Of a DNA stretch of 64,000 bases, positions 21,901 through 55,519 are shown piece after piece (positions within the stretch are counted from its first letter, which is position 1; each line of letters opens with the position of its first letter). Origin of the DNA: Salminus brasiliensis. Its lineage: Eukaryota > Chordata > Actinopteri > Characiformes > Bryconidae. Under the pieces are notes generated by a model. That model searched no databases and was not told the origin of the DNA. It saw only the letters and a program-made list of their open reading frames with translations. The stretch covers positions 43,837,842-43,901,841 of the forward strand of contig NC_132880.1 of the NCBI RefSeq assembly GCF_030463535.1, written 5' to 3'. The position numbers and the translations under genes are program-made.

Positions 21901-23078
21901 AGTGGAAGTTGTCATCTATGGCCAATAATAAAGTGAGGGTGTGTAACAGGCAGTACCTGTCAGAGGTCAGCTCAGTGGTGTGTAGGCCAGAAGGTTTCAT
22001 GGCTTTCAGAAGCTGGCAAATCCACTGTTGTCTGAGATCTGCCGTGTCTGCAGCCTGTGGGTCAGTTTAGAAATGGGCAAACTGTACGTATATACAAATA
22101 CTCCTTACCATATGTCCAAAAGTAAACAGACAGTTCTTCTAATGAGTGAATTTAACCACTTTATGGTGCAGCAATTGCAGACACAGGTATTTGCTTGTGC
22201 ACACATTATGCATGTACATATGTCATTATACATTGACATTATACATTGACATATGTCAATCTAATCCTTTAAGGCCAAACTAGGCCCACACAGTTCACCA
22301 ATCATGCTTTAAATCTTTTAAAAATCACAGCATGAGAGAGTTTTACAATGGAGAACATTCACAATGCAGTTGGCCAAGATGTGATGAGCCAAAATTTGTG
22401 ACAGCGTTCCTTTTTTTGAGACAATAGTCAATGGAGGTGCTTGTCTCTGAGGTCTTAGAGCAGAATTAGATGGTATTTGTGTTGGTGGATGACGGATGGC
22501 CACATCCTCAATCAGGCCTGGTAAACACACAGTCCTGGGTGGAGTGGAGCAGGAACTCACCAGCACTTTCCTCTTCCCATTTTTCATGGTGAGCTCAAAA
22601 AGGTAGCGCTTGTTCTCAGTCCGCATCAAGTCATGCACAGATTCAACCTGATAGACATCCACAGAGCATAAACACATGTTTTACCCTCAAGAAGAACACT
22701 TCACAAAACAACCTTAAATGTGTTGGAAAAGGTAATAATAATCTATTATGTCAGACTACAAGCCTTATATGTAGGTCTGTGTTTACAAAGCCATAATTCA
22801 TCAACTTTGCCACAAGATAGCATAGTAGTGTAAAGTGAGGACATGCAACTAAGATAGATAGATAGACAGACATGCAGACAGACAGAGAGACAGACAGACA
22901 TATAGGTAGAAGGTAGATAGGTATGCAGACAGATAGATATGCAGACAGACATAGATAGACACATAGACAGACAGACAGACAGACAGACAGATAGATAGAT
23001 AAACAGACAGACAGATGGATAGACAGACACAGATAGACAGACAGACAGACCGACAGACATAGATAGACACATAAAGAC

Positions 23079-23113
<35 letters not shown>

Positions 23114-23245
23114 CAGACGGATGGACAGACGGACGGATAGATGGACAGATGGATAGACAGACATATGGGTAGAAGGTAGATAGGTATGCAGACAGACAAA
23201 TGTGCAGAGAGATGTGCAGACAGATAGATATGCAGACAGACAGAC

Positions 23246-23298
<53 letters not shown>

Positions 23299-23357
23299 TA
23301 GATAGACAGACAGATGGATAGACAGACAGGCCGACAGACATAGATAGACACATAGAC

Positions 23358-23402
<45 letters not shown>

Positions 23403-23497
23403 TATAGATATAGATAGATAAACAGATAGACAGACACAGATAGACAGACACAGATAGACAGACAGACCGACAGACATAGATAGACACATAGACAGAC

Positions 23498-23528
<31 letters not shown>

Positions 23529-26381
23529 CACAGACAGACAGGCGGATAGATGGATAGACAGACAGATGGATATTTTTAAAGAATGAGATTTCCCAAAGAC
23601 AGAGACATCAAAACACCACAAAGTAGAAGAAACATTTTTATGTAAACAGCTTTATGCCGCTTTTAAGTGTGAAATTATGGTAAACACAAGTTCCCGACTT
23701 GGAAAAGGCACATTAATACCCCCTCAAGTCGCAATTTCTAGTGGGAAATTCAGAGATAATTATTTTGATAAGGTGACCTTCAATCTTTTAACATGGTGGA
23801 GAAGACAGAATCAGTATTGGAATCAGTTAATGGCTGTTAGTGAACATCAGTTTAATCTGTAATCTACCTGCATTTAACTTGATATAGAACAAAGCTCGTG
23901 ATAGATCGCTCTACGCCTAGCGAAACTGACTACTCTGCTAGCACTCAGCTACGTCATTAATGTTATTTTAACCGCCATTTTTTATGTCACTCCGACAACA
24001 CAGCCACGTGAACGCTGCATTAAGCCCAAATTACACGCTTAACACTATATAGTGCTGGTGTACTCTGCAAGTCACAGATGTATGGCTTTTAAATCTAAAT
24101 AGAGCTTTATAATTTTATAATAGAAGAGCCAGAGCCGGCCCTAGGCATACTCGAATTACGCGACCGCTTAGGGCCCCAACGTCACCAGGGGACCCCAAGA
24201 TATGATAAAAATATATATATTCATTATAAAAAAAACTTTGAATAATAATACGAAATGGTATTACACAGCTAAAAGCAATTTTATATTAATTTATTTTTAT
24301 AGTTGGCACACCAACGCTTGGTTAATTAATTTTTGCTGTTGGCTGCTGCCACTGTTGGGCAAATACAGATGTTCTGCTTGGACGGTGGAAAAAGACCGGA
24401 GTGTTTCAGCATATTGATATGGGGGCCCCCAAAATGAAAATTAAAATGAAAGGAGGTATTTGAGATTCAGCCAGAAACATATGCACTGTGACTGCACTAA
24501 GCTCCTGTTTCTCTGGCCTGCAAACAGAGTTTTATAAATCTCAGTCTCAGTCGCAGTGACTAAACATGGCGTTTGCATGTGGATGGGAGGCCCCAAAAAA
24601 CCTCAGTGTGACGAGTAGCTAGCTAGCTAAGTGAATATGCTGGAGTATTAGATCCCCCAGACGACACCTTTTTAGTCAAATGCTGTTCAACTTACCTCAA
24701 ACAGGTAATACTTCCCTTTAAGGTCTGACTGCCAGAAAAATGAACAAGAAACATGGTTCACATTTCTAATACAAAGAGGGAATCTTTCATTTTCCCTGAA
24801 GCTCTGAGCTCTAAACAAAAACATCACATTAACCTTTATTGTGCCTAAAAACAGAAAGTCTGGGATTGACTTTTGGACAAGTAGAACAAGAAATACAGAA
24901 GTCTTTAACTGAAAGGGGGCTAGTTTTCTAGGCCCAGGTCAAGTCTAAGCCTTATTCTATAATTTCCTGACACTTTATTTCCCTCCTGAATCCTCAGAAG
25001 ATTTTAACCATTGGCATTTTTACACTAGGTAGTAAAATGCATCTCAAGGTAGTCTCGAGCTGCTGTATGGGACAGGATAAGCATTTTTTTTACTGGTGTT
25101 TTGGGTGTACTGGGAGGGGTTTTGGTCGTCCAACATGTCTTGAAAAGACGGATGCGTTTACAACACTATAACATCACGGCTCGGCCTTATCCAGATATAA
25201 TCCTGATGCTCAAGACACATGAAGTGGTCAGGTGGAAACGGAGTCTGTGATATAGTCTGTGATATGTCCAGATTTACAACAGGGCGAATCAATTATATTT
25301 AGACCCCGTTTACACCTGCTCACTTCACGTGTCTGGATTAGATCAGGATTGTATCCGGATTTGGCCGAGCCACATACAATGCATTTAAACCAGATCCAAA
25401 TCCAATCACTTAAACCACTTCAGGAGACGGTCTGAGACGCATTTGACCCGCATGTTACAGCAGTGTAAACACACCCGTCTCTCAAAGACGCATTATTCAA
25501 CCAAAACCCTTCCTACTACGACCAAAACACCAGTAATAATTACCACACAGTGAGTGAATTTGCATATTCTGTCCCACACAATGATCAGATTTCAGTCTGA
25601 TTGATCAGAGACACATTTGACTACCAAATGTAAATACATTAAATGCATATGATTAATATCTAATCAGGATATAATCCAGGTATTAGTCATACAAAGTGAC
25701 CAGGTGACCATATACACCAATCAAAACAAACTAAAGGGAATCTGATTAAGCAATATTAAATATTTCATATTACCCGTACCGTACAACAAAGGGCTAAGGG
25801 CCTTGCTCGAGGGAACTGTTGCAGTGTAGCCAACCAGGATATGAAACCCACCACCCTGTGAGCAATAGCCCAGTGCACTAATCCCTGAGCAACCAACATT
25901 ACAAGTACATGTGTAAGTTAATACTTACAGTGGATCCATTTTTCTTAGTGTAGAAGAACAGGGTTGTATTGTGAAGTTTGAACCAATAGGTCACCCACCT
26001 CAGCCTCTGACGAGATCAGTGAAAGAACAGAGCCATTGATAGTCAATTTGATAGTTTGATCAGTATAAAAGCTTGGGGAATATCTAAGAATCCTATCTTG
26101 GATGTTATAAGACAATAAATTCATATAGTCATACAATAAAGTCTGGGAATAGACAAGCATCACCTCAAAAACATAATTCCTCACATAGCCCAAATAAACT
26201 TGTACACTTCTTATCATAACTTAATGTATGATTTATTAAACACACTGTATAACGCAGTGTGTAACCGGTACAGACAGGCCTCACTAGCTGAAAAGGAACC
26301 GCTTACCATTTTGTCTTTTCTTTTCTTCAGAAAGCCTTGGCATAGTGGTGTGAGAACCACTCCACCTTCTCTAGTAGACAT
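18992..26381 (-). CDS. PH-domain adaptor with C-terminal YxxP motifs, unnamed
   Basis: Ten exons on the minus strand join in frame to 299 residues: 26307-26381 (ATG at 26381), 25929-26006, 24696-24728, 22561-22647, 21957-22054, 20835-21028, 20619-20723, 19592-19660, 19194-19244 and 18992-19101 (TAA). Residues about 10-120 form a PH domain. Strand 1 and 2 words are [10 protein letters not shown] and [20 protein letters not shown]. Next come KGKYYLFEV and [16 protein letters not shown]. The closing helix is [15 protein letters not shown], with its conserved Trp. Clustered Lys/Arg in the strand 1-2 loop could bind phosphoinositides. A Ser-rich linker follows, then DYDVLP, EAIYDTP and DSIYDVP: candidate phosphotyrosine sites of the YxxP kind bound by CRK-type SH2 domains. 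There is no SH2 or SH3 domain. A role as a membrane-recruited signalling adaptor is inference. I do not recognise the orthologue. Confidence 0.8.
19800..20062 (-). mobile_element. SINE-like repeat, family 2
   Basis: Shares words such as CAGATGCCTGTGCTGGGCAG and the ending CTGCTGAGCCACTC with copies at 26650-26900 and 28265-28620. The terminal CTGAGCCAC is a decayed, inverted tRNA-like A box, so the element reads on the minus strand. Confidence 0.6.
20093..20400 (+). mobile_element. tRNA-derived SINE, family 3
   Basis: Begins GGGCAGCCGTAGCCTAGAGG, an A-box-like head (TAGCCTAGAGGTTA), followed by a B-box-like GGTCATTGGTTTTAATCCCC. The body contains GCCCTTGAGC and CTGGGTGGGTGTTCCCACTG. It lies in the intron between exons 7 and 8 of the PH adaptor. 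Confidence 0.65.
21402..21431. repeat. (CAG)n trinucleotide repeat
   Basis: About nine to ten perfect CAG units within the intron between exons 5 and 6 of the PH adaptor. A (CA)n run is at about 21040-21066 in the same intron. Confidence 0.9.
22108..22215. mobile_element. Fragment of MITE family A
   Basis: Starts ATGTCCAAAAGTAAACAGAC and continues TTCTTCTAATGAGTG, then GCAGACACAGGTATTTGC, a diverged copy of the family A left end. The other half is missing. Confidence 0.5.
22852..23570. repeat. GATA/GACA compound simple repeat (~720 bp)
   Basis: Long interspersed runs of GATA and GACA tetramers, with local higher-order repetition (the phrase ACAGACATAGATAGACACAT recurs at least four times). 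It lies in the intron between exons 3 and 4 of the PH adaptor. The long Cys/Leu/Ser/Tyr-only open frames on the minus strand are translation artefacts. Confidence 0.97.
24125..24440. repeat. Dispersed repeat ('GCCGGCCCTAGGCAT' type), probable
   Basis: Begins GAGCCGGCCCTAGGCATACT, a phrase that is frequent in fish and other vertebrate repeats, and ends near GGGGGCCCCCAAAATG. AT-rich in the centre. The class is unknown to me. Confidence 0.4.
25790..25895 (-). repeat. SINE fragment
   Basis: Contains GGGCCTTGCTCGAGGGAACT and a decayed B-box region (GATATGAAACCCACCACCCT), like the body of a tRNA-derived SINE in minus orientation. Confidence 0.45.
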
Positions 26382-27029
26382 GTTTACCTGCTGTCCTGAG
26401 GCTCATTTCTGAGCTTTTTTTTCCTACCCTTGGTAAAAACAGTGCCGAGGTTCCTGTTTCAGAGGCCCTGTATCAGGATCAAATAAACCCCCTCTATTTT
26501 CCCACTTCTGTTTTACTCAATACACTGACGCATTGTCAACTTATGAAGGCAAGGAGCACTGAATGAGCATGAACCACTAATTGACACTTATGCACATTAT
26601 CGAGGAGTGTAAGGACTCAACAAACGTCTCCCTCGAAACACCACCTCTTTTTGAACCGACACTGATGCGGCATTGCCAGGCAGCTCCCATTGTGATACCG
26701 GGAACCGCCGGGTCTCCAGCTCCACCACACCAGCTAACAGACACCTGTGCCAGCCAACACTGCTCAAAAAGTGATAAGGCCTGGGCAATTATGCTCTCTC
26801 AGACTCTGACCGCTGATGGCAAAGCAGCATGGCTCCAGATTTGAACCCATGACCCCAGTCCATAGTGGTAGCGCACTAGGCTGTTGAGCCAATTTAGTGG
26901 ATTTTCAAGTGGAAAGACATTTATGAGGGAAAGTTCTGGTCTTTGAAGCTCAAACAAACGTCGGCGGTAACATTTGATGTTCATGACCTGAAGGCCAAAC
27001 AAAACACACCGGGTCAGATCACACAGTAG
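26382..27029. other. Interval between PH adaptor start and rhot1 3' end
   Basis: The left part holds the adaptor promoter and 5' UTR. The right part contains a minus-strand SINE-like repeat (about 26650-26900: CAGCTAACAGACACCTGTGC, ending near GGCTGTTGAGCC). No gene is seen. Confidence 0.5.
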
Positions 27030-27035
27030 TTTATT
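27030..27035 (-). terminator. Poly(A) signal candidate for rhot1
   Basis: TTTATT on the plus strand is AATAAA on the minus strand, about 990 bases after the rhot1 stop codon. It would give a 3' UTR of roughly 1 kb (27010-28024). Confidence 0.5.
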
Positions 27036-28024
27036 GTAAATGTCTGAAAGGTCAGAAATGAGTACAACAGTTCTTTGTTTGTGAAACTGGGAAAAAAACT
27101 TGCACTGAAAAAAAGACGACAGCGAGGAGAGATGAGACTAAAATGAAACACTCAAATGGGCATCAGTCATCTTTATCAGCAAATATTTCATGTGGAGTTT
27201 ACCGACATAGTTCTCATAGAGACCGTGCCAAATTGACCTGACCACAGAATCCGGGCCCAGGATCTTTCTGGGAATGACCAGGACTTTGTTATCTTGCCAA
27301 CAGGGAGGCAAGCTGGCGGCCAGGGTCCTCTGCACAGAGTCTGTGAGGGCCATGGACGTGTCTCATAAATATAAAAACAAACCTTTTCATTAAAAATCCC
27401 TGGTAGTGTGTCTGCTTCATGCAACTTCAACCACTCTGACTGACTAACATATGGTTAATAAATTAATACAGCTGAACCGTGCTCAAGCATAATGACCTTT
27501 ACAAGTGACAAATGGCTTTGTTTTAGGGCTCCTCCCATAAACAGGTGCGCAAGTTCTGCACTGGCTTTTGTTCACCGCAACTGTAGGGGATCCTGACGAT
27601 ATTTACACATTTATAAACACAGTCCGTCCTTTCTTGTTCAAGCCTGTACCTCTGCCTTAACTGTCTAACTATACTATACTATACTAGTATAGGTCACGTC
27701 ACCTAATACTGACTTGAGAAAATATGCATCTATATATGTTTAAAAAAAACAAAAAAACACCAGAGGCTTCAGTCTGTCGGCGTCCAACTACTTCAAACAC
27801 ATCCCTGTGGTGGATACAAGAGCACGGCTTAAAATCAAAGTCCAGGGAGGAGAAGCGTGGCTGGAGAAAGAGGATGCATTTCATTTCAAATATATAAAAT
27901 GTAGCTGTCTATCAATATGCTATATATATATATATATTCTCTCAAAAGGAGGGGGTGGTAGGGATGGGGAAAGGGTAGGACTTCTATATGAGGAACAGAG
28001 GGTTGGAGGAGCATGCTGGCTGGA

Positions 28025-50204
<22,180 letters not shown>

Positions 50205-50640
50205 CGTTACACCGGTTCAGGGTTAAACCAGTCAGCACATGTAGGTTAGCTAGCGGCTAACGCGGCTAACGCGGCTAACGCTGCTCCGCCGGAGAGGCGG
50301 GCCTGCTCCGCCCGCTCTGCCGCTCTGTAGGACAAACCGGACGGACGGGTTTTCTCCTGTTCCTCGGTGAGCAGATCCTCCTTCTTGCGGCTGACAGCCT
50401 CTCGGTAAAGGGCGACTCCGCCGCTGTGTAAACGCACTGCCTGCTTGAGAAGAGACTGTCCACTTTAATGACAGTACGAGCAGTAATTCGCGTTGGAGCA
50501 CAGGGCAGTGCGACCCGCAGCAGCCGGTGAGTACGGAGAGCCAGAGCGGACACGCAGAGGACGCACAATAGGAAAACGCGGATTGCGTGAATGGGCTTCT
50601 GTGATGAATTAGAGGCTTATACCGCCACCTCTGGGACAGG
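50205..50640 (-). promoter_or_regulatory. rhot1 promoter and 5' UTR, CpG-rich
   Basis: The stretch upstream of the rhot1 ATG is CpG-rich compared with the rest of the window. It contains three tandem copies of a 9-bp unit (GCGGCTAAC, 50252-50280) and GC boxes (GGCGGGCC near 50296, CCGCCC near 50308). Open frames here overlap the island and show no family resemblance. No TATA box was seen, as expected for a CpG-island promoter. Confidence 0.6.
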
Positions 50641-50869
50641 AGCCTCATAGAGCTGTCTCATAGAAGTCCATGCATGCAAGCCCCCTTACATGTAAAAATA
50701 CTATAATAAAATACATACAAGACATAGGGTATATAAAAACCTCCTAGTAATAATTGTTTTTAGTATGTTTCAGTTCCACGAGCAGCACTGGTGGAATTTT
50801 TCAAAACTAGAGATTGGACTACTACTGAGTAATTCTGGCCTTTGGAAGTGGTTAATGGGTCCATCCATC

Positions 50870-51194
50870 TTATAAAGGTAAAGGTAAAGGTGCACGTATT
50901 TGTCACTGTACGGTGTGCACTGTACAGCGAAATGTGTCCTCTGCATTTAACCCATCTGGTAGTGAACACACACTCACACACACACACACACACACATGTG
51001 TTAGGGGCAGTGAGTACACACACACACACACACCCAGAGCGGTGGGCAGCCAACTCCAGCGCCCGGGGAGCAGAGAGGGTAAAGGGCCTTGCTCAAGGGC
51101 CCAACAGTGGCAGCTTGCCAAGCCCGGGAATCGAACCCACAACCCTGTTATCGATATCCCGGCGCTTTAACCGCTGAGCCACCACTGCCCCCAT
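50870..51194 (-). mobile_element. tRNA-derived SINE, family 1
   Basis: Full-length copy in minus orientation. The head (GGGGGCAGTGGTGGCTCAGC on the minus strand) is at the right end and the TTTACCTTTACC-like tail is at the left end. The internal CA runs are longer than in the plus-strand copy. Confidence 0.93.
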
Positions 51195-51580
51195 CTATCT
51201 ATCCATCCATCTACTGGACCAGTTCATCCTGGTCAGGGTCATTGGTCCACCCAGAAACACTGAGCACATGGCAGGAATAACCCCCTGGACGGGGCACCAG
51301 TCCATCACAAGGTACCACAAACACCCATTTACACACACCTAGAGGCCTGTTCACCTACCATGTGTGTTTTTGGGGGTAAACATGTGGGCACAGGGAAAAC
51401 ACACCTCAAAAACACACAACTCCTCAAAGATTCCTATAGTCTAATACTTTTTTTTACAACATTCATGTGGATTTATTAGAGACAGGAAATAAATATGACC
51501 ATATTTATATCATATCATTATTATTTTTTAAAAAAATAATATACTTTTCTGATAATATTGTGGATATCACCAGTGCTTAG

Positions 51581-51717
51581 GATAAAAGGATAAAGGATAA
51601 AGGTGCATGTATTCGTCACTGTACAGTGTGGACTGTACAGCGAAATGTGTCCTCCGCATTTAACCCATCTGGTAGTGAACACACACTCACACACACACAC
51701 ACATGTTAGGGGCAGTG

Positions 51718-51748
<31 letters not shown>

Positions 51749-51907
51749 CCAGAGCGGTGGGCAGCCAACTCCAGCGCCCGGGGAGCAGAGAGGGTAAAGG
51801 GCCTTGCTCAAGGGCCCAACAGTGGCAGCTTGCCGAGCCCGGGAATCGAACCCACAACCCTGTTATCGATATCCCGGCACTCTAACCGCTGAGCCACCAC
51901 TGCCCAC
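51581..51907 (-). mobile_element. tRNA-derived SINE, family 1
   Basis: Second minus-orientation copy, very similar to 50870-51194. The tail repeat (AAAGGATAAAGG) marks its left end. Both B boxes are intact (GGAATCGAACCCACAACCC on the plus strand). Confidence 0.93.
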
Positions 51908-52634
51908 AGTAAACACTGACCAACTGCATATTTCATTACAAATAGTGTAACTAGTCCTGTTTAATTGGCTGAAGTGCAGCATTTTGAATATAAATTATTG
52001 TACTATGTATGGGACGGTATTTGGATAGCAGTTCTTAAAATCTGCCGCTACTGAAGGGGTCATGGTATTGTAATGAATATTGTGTACCATAGAAAAATGA
52101 AATCACAAAAAACAATGAATTCTGAACTAGCTGTTTGTAACCTAATCATCATGTATGGACTGTATGGGCTGTACCATATTTGTGTTCTCTGATAAAGGTC
52201 TGTTAATTTACCACAGATAAAACATATTCTAATGTTAAAAAATAAATACAGAGTAGTTAAGCTACAGTTTAAGCTGCAGTGCTGCTGCTGTGTATTCGTT
52301 TGAGATTGCATGGTCTTGCCATAACTAAACATTTTTTTTTTACATATCTTAGTCTTAACTTTAGTCTTAAGTATTGCTCATCATGCTCTGCTAAATGCCA
52401 CTCACACTTGATTCACTCTCACATTAATTATTTGCATTAATTAATTCATTCTGTGTGTTTATGAATGACCAAATACTTCTGACTTATTAGAGTCAGTCTT
52501 TCAAAGTTTGCAGACAAGTTTTTTGCTTTTTCAATTTATCCCTTAAATCCTAGAGGCCAATATATGGGCCCACCCTTCTGTGTCTCACTCTCATATCTAC
52601 ATAATTTCTATGTTAATTTCATAGTAATAACTAA

Positions 52635-52745
52635 ATGTACATTTACATTTACATTTAAGGCATTTAGCAGACGCTCTTATCCAGAGAGGCTTTGCTATTT
52701 ACCCAAGTTACTAAATAACTCATAGTTGTACCAGATGATATATCT
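52635..52745. repeat. SINE fragment ('GGCATTTAGCAGACGCTC' type)
   Basis: Contains AAGGCATTTAGCAGACGCTC followed by TTATCCAGAG, an extremely common phrase in teleost genomes that belongs to a dispersed SINE-like element. It is preceded by three short ACATTT units. Confidence 0.6.
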
Positions 52746-53094
52746 CAATATGAATGACTTTAATAGCAGGGTTATAGAATAAGGGAATGAACTCCAGAAG
52801 ACTGACAAAGTCTGCAAAAAAACCCCAAACCCTTAATCCCATGCACATTACAGTACAGGTGCTTGCTACAGTCTTTACTTTTGCCTAAACGCCATCTGCA
52901 TTCATTAACCCACGGTTTATTTAGCTGCACAAAATCTCCACCTGTCTCCACTATTGGAGACACACTCCGGGGGGCACTGTTCACTCTTGTTCTGTTCAGA
53001 ACTGGAACGTTCAAAAATAAATAACCTCAAAGCAACACTGCTAATGCAATGGAAATCAGGTCTATTTATTATGTTTAGTTTTTTTTTACTAGCA

Positions 53095-54381
53095 GGAGAA
53101 AAGCCATGCAAATGTTTAGGCACCCCAGGTCAGCTGAGTAGAAGATTATAGTAGAAGGCATAAAGTTAATGATGACACGTGTCTTTAATATTTTAAACAA
53201 GGTTTCCATTTCTTTACAGTTTCAAAATAACAAAAAAAGAAAGAAAAAGGACCCAAAACAAAAGTTTGTGCACCCTGCTTGGTCAGTACTTAGTAATACC
53301 CCCTTTGTTGAGTTTGAGCTTTGTTGAGCTTGTAAACGCTTTTCGTAGCCAGTTCAGAGTCTTTCAGTTCTTGTTTGGAGGATTTCCATCCACTCATCCT
53401 TGCAAAGGGCTTCTAATTCTGCTATTCTTGGGTCATCTTGCTGTACTGCTCATTTGAGCACTGCACTGTCTAGCCACACATTTTCAATATGTAGTTCAGG
53501 GGACTGTGAGGACCATGGCAAAACCAGGTTGCACATCTTGAGGTAGTTCATTGTGGAGTTTGAGGTGTGTTTAGGATCACTACCCTGCTGTGGAAGCTCA
53601 TCCTCTTTTCATCTTCAACTTCTTTACAGGTGTTAAGTTGTTTCAGAATTTGCAGGTATTTCATTGAATCCATTCTTCCTCCTACCAGTTAAATATTCCC
53701 TGTGCCACTGGCTGCAATACAAGCCCACAGTATGATTGAGCTACACCCATGCTTAACAGTTGGAGAGGTGTTCTTTACATGAAAGTCTGCATCCTTTTTC
53801 TCCAAACATACCTTTTGTTTAATGCTTTGGGCTTGTTTAGACATTCCTTTGAATATTTCTGATGCTCAATGAGTTTGTCTGTTGACTCTTTCTTGAAGGT
53901 GTTTTTTGAGCAGGTGTTTCTGCACAGCAGAATTGTGCACCACCACTCCAGAGTTTTCTAAATCTTTCTGAGGATCTATTTCAGTCAAATTGGGGGTTTG
54001 ATTTGCGCTTTATATAGCAATCCTCTTTTAATTTTTTTTATAAACTGAGGAAACAGCTACCTGAACATACTTTACTGTCTTCTTATAGCTTTTTCCTGCT
54101 TTGGGTGCATCGGTTATTAGAATTTTCAGAGGGCTAGGCAGCTGTTTTGAGGAGTCCATGGCTGCTGATTGTTGGGACAAGGTCTAAGGAGTATTCATAA
54201 AGAGTATTTAGAGTATTGATAAAAATATAAATAGAATACACTAATGTCGCTAAAATGTTGCATATTTTAATATGTAGAATATTTCATTTTAACTTTTATC
54301 TTCTACTCACTTTTCAACTATTCAACTATTCAAAATAACAGTAAGGTTGACTAGGGGAACCCAAACATTTGCATGCCATTA
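53095..54381. mobile_element. Non-autonomous DNA transposon relic, ~1.29 kb
   Basis: The ends are inverted: GCCATGCAAATGTTTAGGCA at about 53102 and CCCAAACATTTGCATGCCAT near 54362-54381. The interior includes TTTGTGCACCCTGCTTGGTC and GTCAGTACTTAGTAATACCC, phrases found in fish Tc1-like elements. No intact transposase frame remains. Confidence 0.7.
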
Positions 54382-54845
54382 TATGTACAAAACATCTTCA
54401 ATTCAATCAAATATTCTTTAAAATTATAATAGGGTATATACAGAGGCTCCCAACAGGTCGGGCAGTGGAAGGGCGGTCCTTCCACTATCCACTATAAACA
54501 AGGTCTTTAAACTCAGACCCAGGTGAACTGCATCCCTGCACAAATGTGTCATTTTTCCTGCTCGTCTAATTCGTCTAATTCAACTTCACACTTAACTGTA
54601 ACCGAGTTGTGCTGGAGAAGGGAATGCACTAAATTGTGCAATGCTGTGTCCTCACAAGGCGAACACATGCTCTACAGCAAAACTCCAAAAAGAACTGTTG
54701 TGAAAGACTGGTTAAGGAGTCACTGTGAACAGTTCAGACAGTGCACTTCTATCTCGCAAACTCTGGATGTGACAGAAGTGCACAGACAGTGATGGAGTCC
54801 ATTGGTCAGCACTAATAGTCCTTTGTCCATTACAATGTACCGGGG

Positions 54846-55485
54846 TCATCTCCTTCTGCGGATGTTGGCCTCTGCTGAAAAAGGGGAACCAGAAAACACA
54901 GAGATTCATTTATCTGAATATATTCAGCCTGTGTGGAAACACCCATGTCACCAAGAGTCATGACTTACTGGTGTAATCCTGCGGCAGCATGGGCTTTGAG
55001 ATGACCTGCTGTAGCGCCTCCAGCCACTCATTGCGTTCTCGCTCCTGCTCACACATGAAGACGAACTGACGGTCCGGTGTCTCCATCACCACCCCACACT
55101 TCCACTTGTTCCCCCTGGTCCCCTTCGGCACACAGTCCCTCACAGAGTAGCCGTGATTCTCTGTACCAATGAAAATGACCCCAAGCTCCACAGCATCCTT
55201 GACAAGGACAGTTGACATTGCAATGAAGTCAATTCAATTTAAATGAAGAGGGGAAAAATTATAATTCATATTTATATTAAGCCTTGGGTGCTATGACATT
55301 TTATATTAATACATTTGGTTAAATAGTAGCAGTGTAATAATACAAAACAGTTATGTATCCTAGGGGGAAATGAAAATGTGTTTTTTGAGATTTGTGATTT
55401 CCTACCAGCTGAGTCTTAAAATACAGTAGTTTTCTGTCAAGGGCGTCCAAGATGAACCATCTCTTCTTGAACGGCTCCCGTTGCT

Positions 55486-55519
<34 letters not shown>

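Larger units (their letters stand above)
50641..54845. other. Repeat-rich interval between rhot1 and adap2
   Basis: Apart from the SINEs and the DNA transposon relic listed separately, I see no gene in these 4.2 kb. A decayed dispersed repeat runs from about 51195 to 51420 (TCCATCCATCTACTGGACC, then GGCACCAGTCCATCACAAGG). The right end must include the adap2 3' UTR. Confidence 0.6.

Noticed and set aside
22852-23570. Possible CRISPR-like array
   Set aside because: Repeats are 4-bp units without unique spacers, in a vertebrate intron.
22746-23621. Open frames up to 291 codons rich in Cys, Leu, Ser, Tyr and Val
   Set aside because: Translation of GATA/GACA simple repeats within an intron; no start context, splice signals or complexity.
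27138-27353. 71-codon minus-strand frame downstream of the rhot1 stop
   Set aside because: Looks somewhat protein-like, but lies in the probable rhot1 3' UTR, before the poly(A) signal at 27030, and I found no partner exons.
50250-50648. Overlapping minus-strand frames of 63-132 codons upstream of rhot1
   Set aside because: They lie in the CpG-rich promoter, where stop codons are rare; no domain or conserved word.
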